A DNA stretch of 64,000 nt from Caryophanales bacterium (GTDB lineage: Bacteria; Bacillota; Bacilli; Exiguobacteriales; Exiguobacteriaceae), in NCBI GenBank assembly GCA_902362975.1, contig CABIYO010000005.1, positions 33,734 through 97,733 on the forward strand. Reading direction: 5' to 3'. Positions 52,232 to 61,130 of the stretch are shown here, one piece after another; the first letter of the stretch is position 1, and each line of letters begins with the position of its first letter. The position numbers were made by a program, and so were the translations under genes. Under the pieces are notes generated by a model. That model saw nothing but the letters and a program-made list of their open reading frames with translations. It was not told the origin of the DNA and ran no database searches.

Positions 52232-52681
52232 ATGGCGAGTAAGGCAACGTTTGAACTGACAGCTGCGCAAGAGCGCCTATTGAACGACATGCCGTTAACA
52301 TTTCTCGTCGGTTTCGACGAGGCGAAGCGTTGGCCGATCAGCCATGCAATCAGTTGGGTGCAAGCGTTAGATGCTGTCACGGTCCGGTTCGCATTGACAA
52401 GAAATTCACATATCGTGACCATCTTGACGACAGAAAAGACGGCTGGCCTCATTTTTATCGAGGATGGTCAGTCCTATCATGTTTTACTCTCAGCGATTCG
52501 AGAGTTCGATCCGGCGGTTAAACCAAGTCTTCATCTTCGTTTTTTTGAAGGACATGTCGAAGAAGTGAGGAACATCTCGTTTTATGGAGCAGCTTACGCA
52601 CAGCCCGAAATCACGAAAACGTATGATATTCGAGCGGCGGAAAAGCTTGACCGTGAAGTGAAAGAAAGTCTTCATTCTTGA
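52232..52681 (+). CDS. Pyridoxamine 5'-phosphate oxidase-like protein (YlaL type)
   Basis: A 149-residue protein likely of the FMN-binding split-barrel fold: PLTFLVGFDEAKRWPISHA, VRFALTRNSHIVTILTTEKT and AGLIFIEDGQSYHVL have the barrel pattern. Bound flavin or haem and substrate are not deducible. Strong AAAGGAGGGGAG site. B. subtilis ylaL is next to ylaK, as here, though the order is swapped. phoH2 follows after 33 bases. Confidence 0.65.
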   Translation: MASKATFELTAAQERLLNDMPLTFLVGFDEAKRWPISHAISWVQALDAVTVRFALTRNSHIVTILTTEKTAGLIFIEDGQSYHVLLSAIREFDPAVKPSLHLRFFEGHVEEVRNISFYGAAYAQPEITKTYDIRAAEKLDREVKESLHS

Positions 52682-52714
52682 ATACGATCCTATATTCGAG
52701 GGGCGGAAAAGTCT

Positions 52715-54031
52715 ATGAAAAAAACATATGTACTCGATACGAACGTACTCCTACATGATCCGCTATCCTTATTTCAATTTGAAGAACACGACGTGGTCAT
52801 TCCGGCCATCGTTCTAGAAGAGTTAGATGGAAAGAAACGAAACATGGATGAGGTCGGGCGGAACGCCCGTGAAACGTCACGCCTCCTCGACCAGCTCCGG
52901 ACATCGGGAAAACTCCATGACGGGGTCCCGCTTGAAAACGGAGGACGTCTGTTTGTCGAAATCGGTCATGAACGCCAGGTCGATATTCCGTTCGATGTCA
53001 TAACAAACGATAACCGTATCCTACTCGTTGCCTTAAAGTTAATGAAACAATACGAGCATGACGTAGGTCGAAAGGTCGTCGTCGTCTCAAAAGATATTTT
53101 GGTCCGTGTCAAAGCGGACGCCATTGGAATTGATGCAGAAGACTACCTGACAGATCATATCGTTGATACGACGGACTTATACGCTGGCTATCGAGAGATT
53201 GAAGTCGATCAGTCGCTCATCGATGAATTTTATAAAGTTCGTCAATTGCCGACGACGGCCTTGACGAAACAAGTGCTATATCCGAATTCATTCGTCGTCT
53301 TGAAAAGTAATGTGTCGAAAGCGAGTGCGCTTGCTGTGGTCGATTCGCTTCAACCGATTTTACGACCGCTGGCACTCGATGCAGATCATATTTGGGGAAT
53401 TCATCCGCGAAACGTTCAACAGCGGATGGCACTCGACTTGTTGCTTCGAGATGACATTCCGTTTGTCACCTTACTTGGCAAAGCCGGTACCGGGAAGACG
53501 CTCCTTGCCCTAGCAGCAGGGCTCTCGCTCGTCGAGGATGAACAGCGTTACAATAAACTCGTCGTCGCTCGTCCGGTCGTGCCGATGGGGAATGATATCG
53601 GTTATTTGCCAGGGGAGATGGAAGAGAAGCTTCGCCCATGGATGCAACCGATTTATGATAACCTAGAATTTTTATTCAATGCGAATTCAAAAGACGAGCT
53701 CGGCAATATTCTAGCCGGTATGAAATCGATTCAGCTCGAGGCGCTCACCTATATTCGAGGTAGAAGTATGCCGGACCAGTTCATCATCATCGATGAGGCG
53801 CAGAACTTAACGAAGCATGAAATCAAAACGATTCTCACTCGCGTTGGAGAGAACTCGAAAATCGTTCTCGTCGGTGACCCGTATCAGATCGACCATCCGT
53901 ATTTGGACGAATATTCGAACGGCTTGACGTACGCGGTGGAACGCTTCAAAGGACAAAACGTCTTCGGACACGTGCAACTCGTGAAAGGGGAGCGTTCGTC
54001 TCTTGCACGATTGGCGGCTGACCTACTATAA
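52715..54031 (+). CDS. ylaK: PhoH2 protein: PIN domain plus PhoH ATPase (YlaK)
   Basis: A 438-residue RNA helicase/ribonuclease-type fusion. The N-terminal PIN domain (1-140; Asp8 in VLDTNVLL, and later acidic residues LEELDGKKR, TNDNRIL) cuts RNA. The C-terminal PhoH-like ATPase has Walker A GKAGTGKT (255-262), Walker B FIIIDEAQNL and LVGDPYQID. PhoH2 members unwind and cleave RNA. GAGGGGCGG precedes the ATG. It has the same place as B. subtilis ylaK. Confidence 0.92.
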   Translation: MKKTYVLDTNVLLHDPLSLFQFEEHDVVIPAIVLEELDGKKRNMDEVGRNARETSRLLDQLRTSGKLHDGVPLENGGRLFVEIGHERQVDIPFDVITNDNRILLVALKLMKQYEHDVGRKVVVVSKDILVRVKADAIGIDAEDYLTDHIVDTTDLYAGYREIEVDQSLIDEFYKVRQLPTTALTKQVLYPNSFVVLKSNVSKASALAVVDSLQPILRPLALDADHIWGIHPRNVQQRMALDLLLRDDIPFVTLLGKAGTGKTLLALAAGLSLVEDEQRYNKLVVARPVVPMGNDIGYLPGEMEEKLRPWMQPIYDNLEFLFNANSKDELGNILAGMKSIQLEALTYIRGRSMPDQFIIIDEAQNLTKHEIKTILTRVGENSKIVLVGDPYQIDHPYLDEYSNGLTYAVERFKGQNVFGHVQLVKGERSSLARLAADLL

Positions 54032-54035
54032 GAAA

Positions 54036-54080
54036 GATACAAAATAACGCCGAGCTTCGTGCTCGGCGTTATTTTGTATC
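54036..54080. terminator. Bidirectional terminator, 20-bp perfect stem
   Basis: A perfect 20-bp inverted repeat (54036-54055 with 54061-54080) with a 5-base loop serves ylaK and the opposing transporter gene. The transporter stop codon lies inside it. Confidence 0.9.
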
Positions 54081-55277
54081 GAGTTGTAACGACTGGACGT
54101 TCGTCCGTTCTAAAAAGGCATTCGAGATCATAATCAATCCCGTGATGATAAACAGGGCAGAAAATCCGAAGTGTGCCACGATTTGGGATCCAAAAAGCGG
54201 TCCGAGTAGATTCCCCATGAACTGAGCGGACTGATTGTATGAAAAGATGCGCCCCGTCGCAGAGACCGGCGTATGCTGGCGCAGTAGCGATTGAACGGAC
54301 GGCATCAAGGCGGCCGTTGCGAACCCGATCCCGAAACGCAACAAGATGAGTTGAGTCGTTGAGGTAACGAATGCTTGCGGAATCAAGAAGAGGCTATAGA
54401 GGAGCAGTGCCCAAAACAAGATGCGCCCCGCTCCGTGTCTGTCCGATAACCGTCCGAGACGCTGCGCGGAAACGAGAGCGGCTAGTCCCGGAGCGGAGGC
54501 GACAATCCCTGCCATGAAGGCGAGCGTCGTTGTGTTCGGATTCAATTCACGTACGTATAATGTCAAGAGTGGTCCGATGGATTGTGTCGAGAACTGAATG
54601 AAGAACGTTGTCACAAACAGACCGACAATCAACTGAGGATGTCGCAGTGAGGCAAAAATCGATTTCATCGAAGCGAGTTCTTCGCGTTTCACTGGGACAA
54701 AATCTTCTTTTACGAACCAAAGCGTGATGAGGAACGTCAGGAAGAGTGCACTTCCGGTAAAGAGAAAAACGGATCGAAGCCCAATCCAGTCTGCGAGCAG
54801 TCCGCCGATGAGGGGACCGAGTAGACCACCAGTGATTCCGCCGGTTGACAGGGTACCGAGCGCCCAGCCGCTTTTCTCTTTTGGTGTTTGGGATGCGACC
54901 AACGTGATGCCGGCTGAAATAAATCCAGACACGGCCCCCATGAGTAAACGCAACCCGACGAGTTGATATACGTCTTGGACGAAGCTGATGAGGAACATGA
55001 CGATGGCCATCCCAAGACTGGCTCGGATGAGCATCAGCTTTCTTCCTTTTCGGTCAGCCAAGCGTCCCCACATCGGAGAGACGATGGCGGCTACGAGGAA
55101 CGTCGCGCCGAACGCAATCGCAGACCAAGTGACAACGTGGTCCGCATCCTTTACCCCGAGTTGTTCGATGAACAATGGGAGGAATGGAAGGACGAGACTC
55201 ATCGACGCGGCGGTCAAGAAGCTACCGATCCAAACAACCACTAAATTTCGTTTCCATAGAGGTATCGTAAGCGTCAC
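54069..55277 (-). CDS. MFS drug-efflux transporter (DHA1 type)
   Basis: A twelve-helix proton antiporter of about 400 residues. MFS motif A is in MWGRLADRKGRKLML, motif C-like GGLLGPLIGGLLAD follows, and LGRLSDRHGAGRIL repeats motif A in the second half. Similar to multidrug exporters of the PmrA/MdtG branch; substrate unknown. The minus-strand promoter TTGGAC-18-TATAAT (55342-55313) puts the transcription start near 55306, so a frame start at 55307 would be leaderless. I prefer the in-frame GTG at 55277 after AAGAAAGG. Confidence 0.83.
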   Translation of the reverse strand: MTLTIPLWKRNLVVVWIGSFLTAASMSLVLPFLPLFIEQLGVKDADHVVTWSAIAFGATFLVAAIVSPMWGRLADRKGRKLMLIRASLGMAIVMFLISFVQDVYQLVGLRLLMGAVSGFISAGITLVASQTPKEKSGWALGTLSTGGITGGLLGPLIGGLLADWIGLRSVFLFTGSALFLTFLITLWFVKEDFVPVKREELASMKSIFASLRHPQLIVGLFVTTFFIQFSTQSIGPLLTLYVRELNPNTTTLAFMAGIVASAPGLAALVSAQRLGRLSDRHGAGRILFWALLLYSLFLIPQAFVTSTTQLILLRFGIGFATAALMPSVQSLLRQHTPVSATGRIFSYNQSAQFMGNLLGPLFGSQIVAHFGFSALFIITGLIMISNAFLERTNVQSLQLDTK

Positions 55278-55312
55278 GACCTTTCTTATTCGATTTGTAG
55301 TCAACACTATAT

Positions 55313-55342
55313 ATTATACACTTTGTGAACTAAAAAGTCCAA
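55313..55342 (-). promoter_or_regulatory. Promoter of the MFS gene
   Basis: TTGGAC (55342-55337), 18 bases, TATAAT (55318-55313), read on the minus strand. Confidence 0.6.
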
Positions 55343-55366
55343 AAAAGAGAAGGCGTGACCCTTCTC
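55341..55366 (-). terminator. Terminator of the 155-residue gene
   Basis: GAGAAGG/CCTTCTC and six T on the minus strand. It lies directly over the -35 of the MFS promoter. Confidence 0.8.
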
Positions 55367-55832
55367 ATTGATTGCTTAATACGGTAATATGATTGACTTG
55401 GCGAATAACCTGATCCTCATACAATACATAGACAGGTCCGTCAGTAAGTACTTTTCCGTCTTTTGAAAATTGTAAATATACGCGCGATGCCTCGCTGAGC
55501 GATAGCGTCAATATGGTCTCCCCGTAAAAACGGACATGTGTCGCGAGCTCAATCGGTTCAGCATTGTTCAAAAAAGGCGCGAGCGGCATGGCGAACGAGT
55601 CGCGTAATGCTGCATCTTTGTCTTGTCGTGACATCGGTTTATTGTGGTCGATTCGAGTTCCTTGTGACAATCCGTCATCCCATGCTTTCCCCATTTTCGC
55701 ATAGTATGCCTCATGGTCATTCTCCGTCACCGAGTCCAAATCTTCAATCTTTCGCTTTCGTTCGTCAAAAATCCATACGGTCGGGTCAATCGTCAGGCTG
55801 TGGCGAACCGCTCCATCGAGTGGAAAAATCAT
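55365..55832 (-). CDS. Unknown conserved-looking protein, 155 residues
   Basis: The ATG at 55832 has GGGGGA 8 bases upstream; a longer frame to 55931 adds an unlikely leader. The front MIFPLDGAVRHSLTIDPTVW and the later YYAKMGKAWDDGL, HVRFYGETILTLSL and YVLYEDQVIRQVNHITV look like a compact cytosolic protein. I think Bacilli have homologues, but no function is known to me. Divergent from ylaN. Confidence 0.7.
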   Translation of the reverse strand: MIFPLDGAVRHSLTIDPTVWIFDERKRKIEDLDSVTENDHEAYYAKMGKAWDDGLSQGTRIDHNKPMSRQDKDAALRDSFAMPLAPFLNNAEPIELATHVRFYGETILTLSLSEASRVYLQFSKDGKVLTDGPVYVLYEDQVIRQVNHITVLSNQ

Positions 55833-56004
55833 GCTAATATCCCCCTTCATACACATTACACGTTTCATTATAGCGCTCTTTCTCGTAAAATGGAAAAGAG
55901 GAAGAATGTCGCGTTCATTCATACTGTACATTGAATTATGATGAAAGATAATGTACAGTTGAGTTATGACAAACAGTCTGTCATCGTACGGAGGAGGGGT
56001 CGTA

Positions 56005-56283
56005 GTGGCGACAAATTTGGCTGCAATCCAACGGGAGCAAGCGCTTCAATTACTCGAGGCGGATGCTGAAAAAATCCGTTGTCTGATTGAAGTGCAGTTA
56101 GAAAACCTAAAAATGCCGAAGTGCCCGCTTTATGAAGAGGTGCTTGACACACATATGTTTGGACTATCGCGCCAAATTGATTTTGCGGTTCGTCTTGGAC
56201 TCATTTCAGACATTGAAGGTAAAGGACTGCTCGATTCGTTGGAACAAAAGTTGTCTGCCTTGGCAGAAGCTTCAGAATTATGA
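56005..56283 (+). CDS. ylaN: YlaN family protein (UPF0358)
   Basis: A 92-residue helical protein. [40 protein letters not shown] and IDFAVRLGL are the YlaN signature. YlaN is essential in B. subtilis under low iron and has been linked to Fe(II) binding and Fur. I start at GTG 56005, right after GGAGGAGGGG. Position before ftsW matches Bacillus. The gap of 87 bases to ftsW contains a terminator. Confidence 0.9.
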   Translation: MATNLAAIQREQALQLLEADAEKIRCLIEVQLENLKMPKCPLYEEVLDTHMFGLSRQIDFAVRLGLISDIEGKGLLDSLEQKLSALAEASEL

Positions 56284-56288
56284 ACCTT

Positions 56289-56329
56289 ATACTCAAACTG
56301 TGCAAGTGGCGCTGTTTGAGTATTTTTTT
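56289..56329 (+). terminator. Terminator after ylaN
   Basis: ATACTCAAAC/GTTTGAGTAT (56289-56298 with 56314-56323) and seven T. Confidence 0.9.
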
Positions 56330-56370
56330 ATAAAAGGTTGTCGGATCGTTTTACATAAGGAAGTGAATAC

Positions 56371-57606
56371 ATGAAAACATGGTTTCGGTATTTTGATTTT
56401 GCGTTGTTTTTGTCAGTGCTCTTGCTCGTCGGGCTAAGCTCCATCATGATTTATAGTGCGAGCGTTTGGAATCGTGGGGATTACGCAAATAGTAGTCTAT
56501 TCTATCGCCAGCTCGTTTACGTTGGAATCGGAATCTTTGTATATTTGTTCGCGACGTTGTTCCGATATGAGATGTTTCGGAAAAAAGGCATTCGCTTCGG
56601 TCTTTATGCCCTCTCTGTCATCTTGCTGTTTGTCACGTGGGCGATGCCGCCATTGAACGGGGCCCGGGCTTGGCTCATCATCGGCGGAATGACCATTCAA
56701 CCGGTCGAGATTGCCAAATTCGTCCTCATCATACTGCTTGCGAACTACTACCATGAACTATGGAATAATGAGTTGAAAGGACTCCCGGGTCGACTAGCGC
56801 GGGCCGCTATCACGAAAAAAGGATTGCGCGCTCAAATCGGCGCCTTCTTCTTAGTACCGGTTCTCTTTTACTTCTCGTTCTACGCCATCGCAATCAATGG
56901 ACAGCCGGATATGGGTGGGTTATTCGTTCTCGGTTCCATCATGTTGCTCATGTGGTTCGGTGTCGGGGCGCCGCTTCGAATTTTGATTCCGGGGATTTTA
57001 GCTGGGATGGGTACTGTATTCGTATTGTTCACGACCATCTTCTCGGAGAATCAACGAAGTCGGATTGAGGTCGTGTTCAACCCGTTCATGGACCCGGAAG
57101 GTTATGGACACCAATTGCTCATGTCGATCATCTCGATCGTACATGGGGGATTGACCGGAGTCGGACTCGGGAACAGTTTTCAAAAGTATGGGTATTTGCC
57201 AGAACCAGAAACCGATTATATCATGTCGATCATTGCGGAGGAGTTGGGATTCTTCGGTGTATTGACGGTTTTAGTCCTACTCTTCTTCATCGCCTTTCGC
57301 GCGATTCATATCGCCAATCATGCAGATAGTCACTTTGCGATGTTCGTGTCGTTTGGGATTGCATCACAAATTATGATCCAGACGGCCATCAATATCGGTG
57401 CGATGTCCGGTTGGTTCCCTGGGACAGGCGTAACCTTGCCACTGGTCAGTTATGGGGGAACATCGCTCATCATGATGATGGGGGTTCTCGGGGTGCTCAG
57501 CAGTATCTCGATGCGTAACCGTCATCGAGAGGCGACACGACGAGAAGAAATTCGGGTGAAATCAGAAGAAAACGTTCAACGTTCATCGCTTCACATCGTC
57601 AGATAA
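56371..57606 (+). CDS. ftsW: Cell-division SEDS protein FtsW
   Basis: Septal peptidoglycan glycosyltransferase partner of a class B PBP. The 411-residue protein has about ten helices. SEDS motifs are IQPVEIAKFVLI, NGQPDMGGLFVLG, EPETDYIMSIIAEELGF and LPLVSYGGTSLIMMM. The place before pyc equals B. subtilis ftsW (ylaO). TAAGGAAG precedes the ATG. A hydrophilic tail after residue 385 is cytoplasmic. Confidence 0.93.
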   Translation: MKTWFRYFDFALFLSVLLLVGLSSIMIYSASVWNRGDYANSSLFYRQLVYVGIGIFVYLFATLFRYEMFRKKGIRFGLYALSVILLFVTWAMPPLNGARAWLIIGGMTIQPVEIAKFVLIILLANYYHELWNNELKGLPGRLARAAITKKGLRAQIGAFFLVPVLFYFSFYAIAINGQPDMGGLFVLGSIMLLMWFGVGAPLRILIPGILAGMGTVFVLFTTIFSENQRSRIEVVFNPFMDPEGYGHQLLMSIISIVHGGLTGVGLGNSFQKYGYLPEPETDYIMSIIAEELGFFGVLTVLVLLFFIAFRAIHIANHADSHFAMFVSFGIASQIMIQTAINIGAMSGWFPGTGVTLPLVSYGGTSLIMMMGVLGVLSSISMRNRHREATRREEIRVKSEENVQRSSLHIVR

Positions 57607-57642
57607 GGAAACAAATAAACTTCATTAACGGGGGGATTTCAT

Positions 57643-60600
57643 TTGAAACCAATTAAAAAGTTACTTGTTGCAAACCGTGGGGAAATTGCCATTCGCGTAT
57701 TTCGAGCGGCGACAGAGTTAGGCATTCGAACGGTAGCTGTCTATTCACAAGAAGATAGCGGCTCCTTACATCGCTTTAAAGCCGATGAGGCCTACTTGAT
57801 CGGTGTAGACAAAAAACCAATCGATGCGTACCTCGATATTGAAGGTGTCATTCGAATCGCTAAGGAGTCAGGAAGTGATGCGATTCACCCGGGATATGGT
57901 TTCCTTTCAGAGAACATTGAACTCGCGCGTCGTTGCCGGGAAGAAGGCATCATCTTTGTCGGGCCGCATGAGTCACATTTACATGCGTTCGGGGATAAAG
58001 TACGAGCACGTCAGAGTGCGATTGCTGCGGGTCTTCCTGTCATTCCGGGTTCGGATGGACCGCTCACATCATATGAAGACGCAGAAGCATTTGCGAACGA
58101 GCACGGATTCCCGCTCATGGTCAAAGCTTCGATGGGTGGTGGAGGACGCGGAATGCGTGTCATTCGGACAGAAGCGGAAATGGAAGATTTGATTGAACGT
58201 GCAAAATCAGAAGCGAAGCAGGCGTTCGGTTCTGACGAAGTGTACATAGAAAAACTCGTCGAACGTCCGAAACACATCGAGGTGCAGATTCTTGGAGATG
58301 AGCACGGTCACATCGTTCACTTGTTCGAGCGTGACTGTTCGGTTCAGCGCCGTCACCAAAAAGTCGTCGAGGTGGCGCCGTGTGTGACCTTGTCTGATGC
58401 ATCGCGCCAAGCGATTTGTGATGCGGCGGTCCAACTCATGCGTCACGTCGGTTACGTCAACGCCGGTACGGTCGAGTTCTTGGTGACCGAAGACGAGTCG
58501 TTCTACTTCATCGAGGTCAACCCACGCATTCAAGTGGAACATACAATCACAGAGATGGTCACAGGCTTTGATATCGTTCAAACACAATTGATGATTGCAC
58601 AAGGTGAGTCGCTCCACGGCGATATGATTCAAATGCCGAAGCAAGAAGACATTAAACTTCTCGGTTATGCGATTCAATCACGTGTTACGTCTGAAGATCC
58701 AGGCAATAACTTCATGCCGGATACTGGGAAAATCATGGCTTACCGTTCTCCAGGCGGCTTTGGTGTCCGTCTTGACGGTGGGAATGCGTATGTCGGTGCA
58801 GAGATTTCACCGTACTACGATTCACTTCTCGTGAAATTGTCCACCCATGGCATGACATTCGAACAAGCGGCCTCGAAGATGGTTCGAAACTTGAACGAGT
58901 TCCGGATTCGCGGAATTAAGACGAACATTCCGTTCTTGATTAACGTCATGAAGCACCCGAACTTTATCAATGGAGATTACAACACGTCATTCATCGATGA
59001 GACGCCAGAACTGTTCGTCTTCCCGAAACGAAAAGACCGTGGGACGAAACTGTTGAACTATATCGGGGACGTGACAGTGAATGGATTCCCGGGTGTCGGT
59101 CTGAAAGACAAGCCGATCAGCCGTTCGGTGCGAATCCCACGTGACCTCCCAGCAGAAGCGAAGCCAGGGACGAAACAAATTCTTACAGAGCTTGGACCGG
59201 ACGGCCTCGCCGACTGGATCAAACGTCAACCAGAATTGTTGTTGACGGATACGACGATGCGAGATGCGCATCAATCGTTGCTCGCGACGCGCATGCGGAC
59301 ACAGGACATTTTGAACATCGCCGAACCGACAAGCAAACTCATGCCAGAATTGTTCTCGGTCGAGGCATGGGGCGGAGCGACGTTCGACGTCGCCTACCGC
59401 TTCTTATCCGAAGATCCGTGGGTACGTCTCATGAAGCTTCGTGAGAAGATGCCGAACGTCTTGATTCAAATGTTGCTACGCGGTGCGAATGCGGTCGGAT
59501 ACAAAAACTATGCAGATAACGTCATTGAGAAATTCGTACACGAAGCGGCATATGCCGGAGTCGACGTGTTCCGAATCTTTGACAGTCTCAACAACTTAGA
59601 ATCGATTCAATTGGCAATCGATGCGACACTTCCAACTGGGAAAGTGGCGGAGGCGGCCATCTGTTATACAGGAGACTTGTACGATGGCAACCGTCCGAAG
59701 TACCACCTTCCGTATTATATCGACCTCGCGAAGAAACTTGAGGCGAGTGGTGCGCATATCTTGGCAATCAAAGATATGGCCGGTCTATTGAAGCCGGAAT
59801 CGGCCTATGCACTCGTATCGGCATTGAAAGACGCCGTGGACTTACCAATCCACTTGCATACACACGATGCTTCCGGTAACGGAATCTTCACCTATGCTCG
59901 TGCGACAGATGCCGGTGTCGATATCGTCGATGTTGCAGCGAGCTCGATGTCAGGGATGACGTCACAGCCTTCAGGTGGAAGTTTGGTCTATGCGCTCAAC
60001 CGCCACGAACGTCAGCCGAAGGTCGACCCGAAACAATATGAGGTCATCAGTGACTACTGGCAAGACGTGCGTCATAACTATGAACCGTTTGAAAGTGATA
60101 TGCGTGCTCCGCATCCATCCGTGTATGAGCACGAGATGCCGGGTGGACAATATTCAAATCTCCAACAGCAAGCGAAAGCGGTCGGGCTTGGAGACCGTTG
60201 GGGCGAAGTGAAGGCGATGTATGCCCGAGTGAACATGTTGTTCGGGGACATTGTCAAGGTGACGCCGTCATCTAAAGTTGTAGGTGATATGGCGCTATTC
60301 ATGGTCCAGCATAACTTGACGGAAGAAGATGTGATGACGCGTGGACACCAGTTGGACTTCCCGGACTCGGTCGTCGAAATGATGCGTGGTGAATTGGGGA
60401 CGCCTCCAGGTGGATTCCCGAAAGATGTACAACAAGTCATCTTGAAAGGGGAAGAGCCGTTAAACGTTCGTCCTGGTAAGTTAATCAAACCGTATGACTT
60501 TGAATCGGCACGTCAAGAACTGTTTGAAAAGTTCGAGCGACCGGTGACCGACTTTGAGCTTCTAGCCCATGCGCTTTATCCGAAAGTGTACGAAGACTAT

Positions 60601-61077
60601 GTCAAACATACAACGACATACGGGGACGTATCGGTACTCGACACGTTGACGTTCTTCTACGGATTAAACGTCGGGGAGACAATCCAAGTTGAAATCGAGA
60701 CAGGAAAAACGTTAATCATCAAGCTCGTACAAGTGAGTGCAGCGAATGAAGATGGCATTCGTCTCGTCTCGTATGAGATGAACGGGGTACCACGTGAAAT
60801 CGAGATTAAAGATGTCAATGTCAAATCGGCAACGACAAGCCGTCCGAAAGTCGATCGTTCGAACGCCAAACAAGTCGGTGCATCGATGCCGGGGTCTGTC
60901 TTGAAAGTATTGGTCGAACCAGGAAGTCGCGTTCACCGTGGGGAGCAGTTGCTCGTCACAGAAGCGATGAAGATGGAAACGACAATTCAAGCGGCACAAG
61001 ATGGTGAGATTAAGGCCATCCATATTAAAGAAGGCGACACAATACAAAGTGACGACTTGTTGATTGAATTTGTATAA
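57643..61077 (+). CDS. pyc: Pyruvate carboxylase
   Basis: Biotin enzyme that carboxylates pyruvate to oxaloacetate. The 1144-residue single chain has biotin carboxylase (1-450; ATP-grasp loop MGGGGRGMRV, EVNPRIQVEHTITE), carboxyltransferase (about 530-800; TDTTMRDAHQSLLATRMR, metal ligands HLHTHDASGNG), the PYC/OADA domain and a C-terminal biotin carrier domain with the biotinylated Lys in TEAMKMETT (Lys1110). Starts at TTG behind GGGGGGA. With the pdh genes it sets the pyruvate branch. A terminator follows. Confidence 0.97.
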   Translation: MKPIKKLLVANRGEIAIRVFRAATELGIRTVAVYSQEDSGSLHRFKADEAYLIGVDKKPIDAYLDIEGVIRIAKESGSDAIHPGYGFLSENIELARRCREEGIIFVGPHESHLHAFGDKVRARQSAIAAGLPVIPGSDGPLTSYEDAEAFANEHGFPLMVKASMGGGGRGMRVIRTEAEMEDLIERAKSEAKQAFGSDEVYIEKLVERPKHIEVQILGDEHGHIVHLFERDCSVQRRHQKVVEVAPCVTLSDASRQAICDAAVQLMRHVGYVNAGTVEFLVTEDESFYFIEVNPRIQVEHTITEMVTGFDIVQTQLMIAQGESLHGDMIQMPKQEDIKLLGYAIQSRVTSEDPGNNFMPDTGKIMAYRSPGGFGVRLDGGNAYVGAEISPYYDSLLVKLSTHGMTFEQAASKMVRNLNEFRIRGIKTNIPFLINVMKHPNFINGDYNTSFIDETPELFVFPKRKDRGTKLLNYIGDVTVNGFPGVGLKDKPISRSVRIPRDLPAEAKPGTKQILTELGPDGLADWIKRQPELLLTDTTMRDAHQSLLATRMRTQDILNIAEPTSKLMPELFSVEAWGGATFDVAYRFLSEDPWVRLMKLREKMPNVLIQMLLRGANAVGYKNYADNVIEKFVHEAAYAGVDVFRIFDSLNNLESIQLAIDATLPTGKVAEAAICYTGDLYDGNRPKYHLPYYIDLAKKLEASGAHILAIKDMAGLLKPESAYALVSALKDAVDLPIHLHTHDASGNGIFTYARATDAGVDIVDVAASSMSGMTSQPSGGSLVYALNRHERQPKVDPKQYEVISDYWQDVRHNYEPFESDMRAPHPSVYEHEMPGGQYSNLQQQAKAVGLGDRWGEVKAMYARVNMLFGDIVKVTPSSKVVGDMALFMVQHNLTEEDVMTRGHQLDFPDSVVEMMRGELGTPPGGFPKDVQQVILKGEEPLNVRPGKLIKPYDFESARQELFEKFERPVTDFELLAHALYPKVYEDYVKHTTTYGDVSVLDTLTFFYGLNVGETIQVEIETGKTLIIKLVQVSAANEDGIRLVSYEMNGVPREIEIKDVNVKSATTSRPKVDRSNAKQVGASMPGSVLKVLVEPGSRVHRGEQLLVTEAMKMETTIQAAQDGEIKAIHIKEGDTIQSDDLLIEFV

Positions 61078-61080
61078 TCA

Positions 61081-61111
61081 AAAGAAGCATAGCGCGCTAT
61101 GCTTCTTTTTT
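61081..61111 (+). terminator. Terminator after pyc
   Basis: AAAGAAGCATAGC/GCTATGCTTCTTT (61081-61093 with 61096-61108) and T-run. Confidence 0.9.
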
Positions 61112-61130
61112 GTAGATGGGAGTGGAAATC